A stretch of 7,306 nucleotides of DNA, taken from contig DAOVCM010000035.1 of NCBI GenBank assembly GCA_030670015.1, positions 1 to 7,306 of the forward strand. Reading direction: 5' to 3'. This DNA comes from Candidatus Bathyarchaeota archaeon. Lineage in GTDB: Archaea; Thermoproteota; Bathyarchaeia; TCS64. A program made the translations under genes and the position numbers. The notes beneath the pieces were generated by a model, which did not search any database, was not told where the DNA came from, and worked only from the letters and a program-made list of their open reading frames with translations. Every line of letters begins with the position of its first letter. The stretch's first letter is position 1. Shown piece by piece: positions 5,675-7,306 of this stretch.

Positions 5675-6280
5675 TCAGGCCTTCATGGGAAACGACCTTT
5701 CCTCGATGCCATCAGCTCTTATGAGTAGCATGTCGACACCGTCGCCGCTCACGACATCCCGAGCTACAGCCGACTTGATGGCATTCAGCGCTAGCTCCCC
5801 TCCAGCCTCTAGGTCCATGTCCTCTATATAGTTGGCCTCTAATAGACCCATGGCTATGGGGGCGCCTGAGCCCGCAGTGACGAAGTTATCAGGGATGAGG
5901 CTACCAATGGGATCCATGGAGTAAATGGCAGGACCCTCTTCATCAACACCGCCCACCACTGTCTCCATGAGAAGAGGCATGAGACGCCTTTGGAATAGAA
6001 TGTTGGAGATGAGCTTTGCCAAAGCCTTCACTTTTATGGGCCTGTTGTTCTCCAGCCTGAATAGGTTAGCGTAGGCTGTGGCCTCCCGGGTCAAAGCCTG
6101 CATGTCAGAGACGAGCCCAGCGAATGCGAGACCCATGTTCGGAGTGACCACGAAGACCTTCTTACCTGACCTGCTCATCACCATGCGGCCCCAGCTCACT
6201 CTTTTCTCCGCGGCTAGGACGACTCCGTCCTTGCAAACTAAGCCGACAACTGTGGCTCCCTGTAGACTCTGATAACTCAT
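5675..6280 (-). CDS. psmB: Archaeal 20S proteasome beta subunit, Thr1 replaced by Ala (non-catalytic type)
   Basis: The 201-residue protein has the whole beta-subunit fold: DGVVLAAEKRVSWG (18-31), SGKKVF (38-43), AFAGLVSDMQ (52-61), VVGGVDEEGP (108-117), DPIGSL (123-128) and RDVVSGDGVDM (174-184). Aligned to active archaeal subunits, where a short propeptide is cut before TTTVG, this one reads QGATVVG. The catalytic Thr1 position is therefore Ala9, while the partner residues remain: Glu25 (E17), Lys41 (K33), Ser138 (S129) and Asp175 (D166). It should build into rings but not cleave peptides. Thermoproteota often carry two beta genes, one with this ATxxG start, so a catalytic partner is expected elsewhere. 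The start ATG has GGTGA seven bases upstream and a TATA element further up. It lies 124 bases after the Bax1-like gene on the same strand and probably has its own promoter. Confidence 0.93.
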   Translation of the reverse strand: MSYQSLQGATVVGLVCKDGVVLAAEKRVSWGRMVMSRSGKKVFVVTPNMGLAFAGLVSDMQALTREATAYANLFRLENNRPIKVKALAKLISNILFQRRLMPLLMETVVGGVDEEGPAIYSMDPIGSLIPDNFVTAGSGAPIAMGLLEANYIEDMDLEAGGELALNAIKSAVARDVVSGDGVDMLLIRADGIEERSFPMKA

Positions 6281-6309
6281 TCGGATTTCACCACGACATA
6301 TGAGAGGCT

Positions 6310-6321
6310 AGATATTAAGGT
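6310..6321 (-). promoter_or_regulatory. Promoter of the proteasome beta gene
   Basis: On the minus strand ACCTTAATATC is a TATA-like element centred about 36 bases before the ATG at 6280, predicting a short leader that could include the GGTGA ribosome binding site (6292-6288). It lies in the gap after the Bax1-like gene, beyond an oligo-T tract (plus-strand A run 6396-6400), suggesting independent transcription. Confidence 0.4.
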
Positions 6322-6404
6322 TTAGATAGGGAAAGATATTGAACAATTACAACATACTAAGAAATGAATACATAAAACTGATGCGAATAGAAAGGAAAAA
6401 GACG

Positions 6405-7306
6405 TCAGGAGGCGTTCTGATTCCTCCTCAATCTGTAGACAGTGCTCTTATCCCTCTCCCTAGACCACTCAACAGCGTAGCCCAGAGCCTCAAGTACAGG
6501 AAGGGGATTCCGACAGCCGAGATCGCGCAAAATACCCCGCACTGTCCCTAGTTGCATATCACACGCGTTAGCCAGAGCCTTCTCAACCTCATCCAGTTTC
6601 TCCTTCTTGAAGAGGATATCCCCTCTTTCGACATATCCTCCACCTTCCTGTTTGAATCGCTTCCTTACCTCGTCCTCTGTAACTCCCAGCCGCATCGCCA
6701 TCTCCGAAATGTCTATGATCTCACCTTTAGGTAGAGTTAGAAGTTCAAACTTTGACCTTGGTTTTACGCGGGACTCCTGCACTCTTGTGCTCGGCTTGAT
6801 CATTTTTCCATCTAGATAGCTGATCTCGAATCTGTAGTTCTTCCTCGATTTCAGGGGAAATCTGATATCGGCTGTGAGCACCCAACTCTTCTTGGTCAAG
6901 AGACGGGTGAGGAGGGCTTCAAGATGCATGGCCTTGTAACCGATGCGCTTCGTTTGCCGCAATTCAATAACTATCTTCGTGGTGGCTCCGGTTATCTGTA
7001 TGCTTTTTCGTCCCAATTTATCAGTAAGCTCTACTGTTTTTTCATCTCTTCTCTTGTAGGTTAGCTCCAACCGACTTGCATGAGCTAAAAGGGCGAGGGT
7101 GAGGGCAAAGTTGTACTCCTTGAGTAGGTCCAAGGGAGGTATCGTATTAAATGCGGAGAGTACCTGCTCGTCCTGCAGGTCCGCGTAGAGACTCTGATCC
7201 AGATCACTGATTGAGACGTTCATACGGAAGGCAACTGTGCTGAGGACTCGTGTCCTGTCTTCAATTGAAACGATGACATTACCTGCTGCCTCCTCGAAAA
7301 CAGCTC
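6405..7306 (-). CDS. Bax1-like DUF790/COG3372 protein, 3' part; N-terminus off the right edge
   Basis: The frame stays open to the window edge, giving 299 complete codons, so the ATG at 7223 is internal. The read-through segment (AVFEEAAGNVIVSIEDRTRV, then LSTVAFRM) leads into SLYADLQDEQVLSAF and LLKEYNFALTLALLAHASRL, the hallmark of DUF790 proteins. Archaeal members (Bax1) bind the XPB helicase and act as DNA nucleases in repair. A beta-rich part follows (SIQITGATTK, KKSWVLTADIRF, NYRFEISYLDG). After it I expected the RecB-like PD-(D/E)xK core, but see instead a basic linker (KPSTRVQESRVKPRSK), a helix-turn-helix-like segment (IIDISEMAMRLGVTEDEVRK) and a C-terminal VLEALGYAVEWSRERD block. 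The protein may lack the usual nuclease core or carry a diverged one, or its catalytic residues may lie in the unseen N-terminus. XPB is not in the window. The proteasome gene follows downstream. Confidence 0.75.
   Translation of the reverse strand, partial: AVFEEAAGNVIVSIEDRTRVLSTVAFRMNVSISDLDQSLYADLQDEQVLSAFNTIPPLDLLKEYNFALTLALLAHASRLELTYKRRDEKTVELTDKLGRKSIQITGATTKIVIELRQTKRIGYKAMHLEALLTRLLTKKSWVLTADIRFPLKSRKNYRFEISYLDGKMIKPSTRVQESRVKPRSKFELLTLPKGEIIDISEMAMRLGVTEDEVRKRFKQEGGGYVERGDILFKKEKLDEVEKALANACDMQLGTVRGILRDLGCRNPLPVLEALGYAVEWSRERDKSTVYRLRRNQNAS

Noticed and set aside
1..7306. CRISPR array, insertion sequence, toxin-antitoxin or defence island
   Set aside because: I saw no regularly spaced repeats, no transposase or integrase motifs, no terminal inverted repeats and no recognisable defence domains.

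Overview
The window reads as chromosomal DNA of an archaeon, most likely in the Thermoproteota (TACK) group. The evidence is a TATA-binding protein gene, TATA-type promoters about 20-40 bases before start codons, an archaeal proteasome beta gene of the non-catalytic type, an archaeal Bax1-like (DUF790/COG3372) gene, and a tRNA-Ala with an encoded CCA end. I cannot name the genus. Intact housekeeping genes lie at both edges and a run of decaying or accessory genes lies between them.

Left edge (1-570, minus strand). The 5' part of a TATA-binding protein gene runs off the window. Upstream of it is a small ribbon-helix-helix gene whose zinc-finger-like tail seems to be split by a one-base shift in a run of four C. 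Each of the two genes has a perfect palindrome just downstream of a TATA-like element.

Middle (600-4940). On the plus strand there is a YddG-like EamA/DMT exporter pseudogene (one frameshift in a T run, one Trp-to-TGA stop), then an intact NimA-like flavin-binding protein. A zinc alcohol dehydrogenase pseudogene follows; it can be traced through three stops and one frameshift to its expected full length of about 375 codons, and both catalytic zinc ligands are also lost. Next come an intact histidine phosphatase whose promoter lies in the tail of the dead dehydrogenase, and a 71-codon orphan reading frame. On the minus strand a C-terminal fragment of ProA (glutamate-5-semialdehyde dehydrogenase) ends just downstream of the tRNA gene. 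The exporter pseudogene is visibly richer in A+T than the edges, which suits acquired DNA.

Right side (5086-7306, minus strand). tRNA-Ala(CGC) carries the G3:U70 identity pair. It is followed by about 510 bases with no intact gene, holding only faint traces of a membrane-protein reading frame. Then come a proteasome beta subunit with Ala at the catalytic Thr1 position and the 3' part of a Bax1-like gene without a recognisable RecB-type nuclease motif.

The main story is a tRNA-bounded segment between conserved information-processing genes where several metabolic and transport genes are dying, while one flavoprotein and one phosphatase remain intact. I see no new defence or mobile system. The points most worth a second look are the Thr1-less proteasome subunit, the Bax1-like protein, the palindromes by the two left-edge genes, and the density of gene decay.
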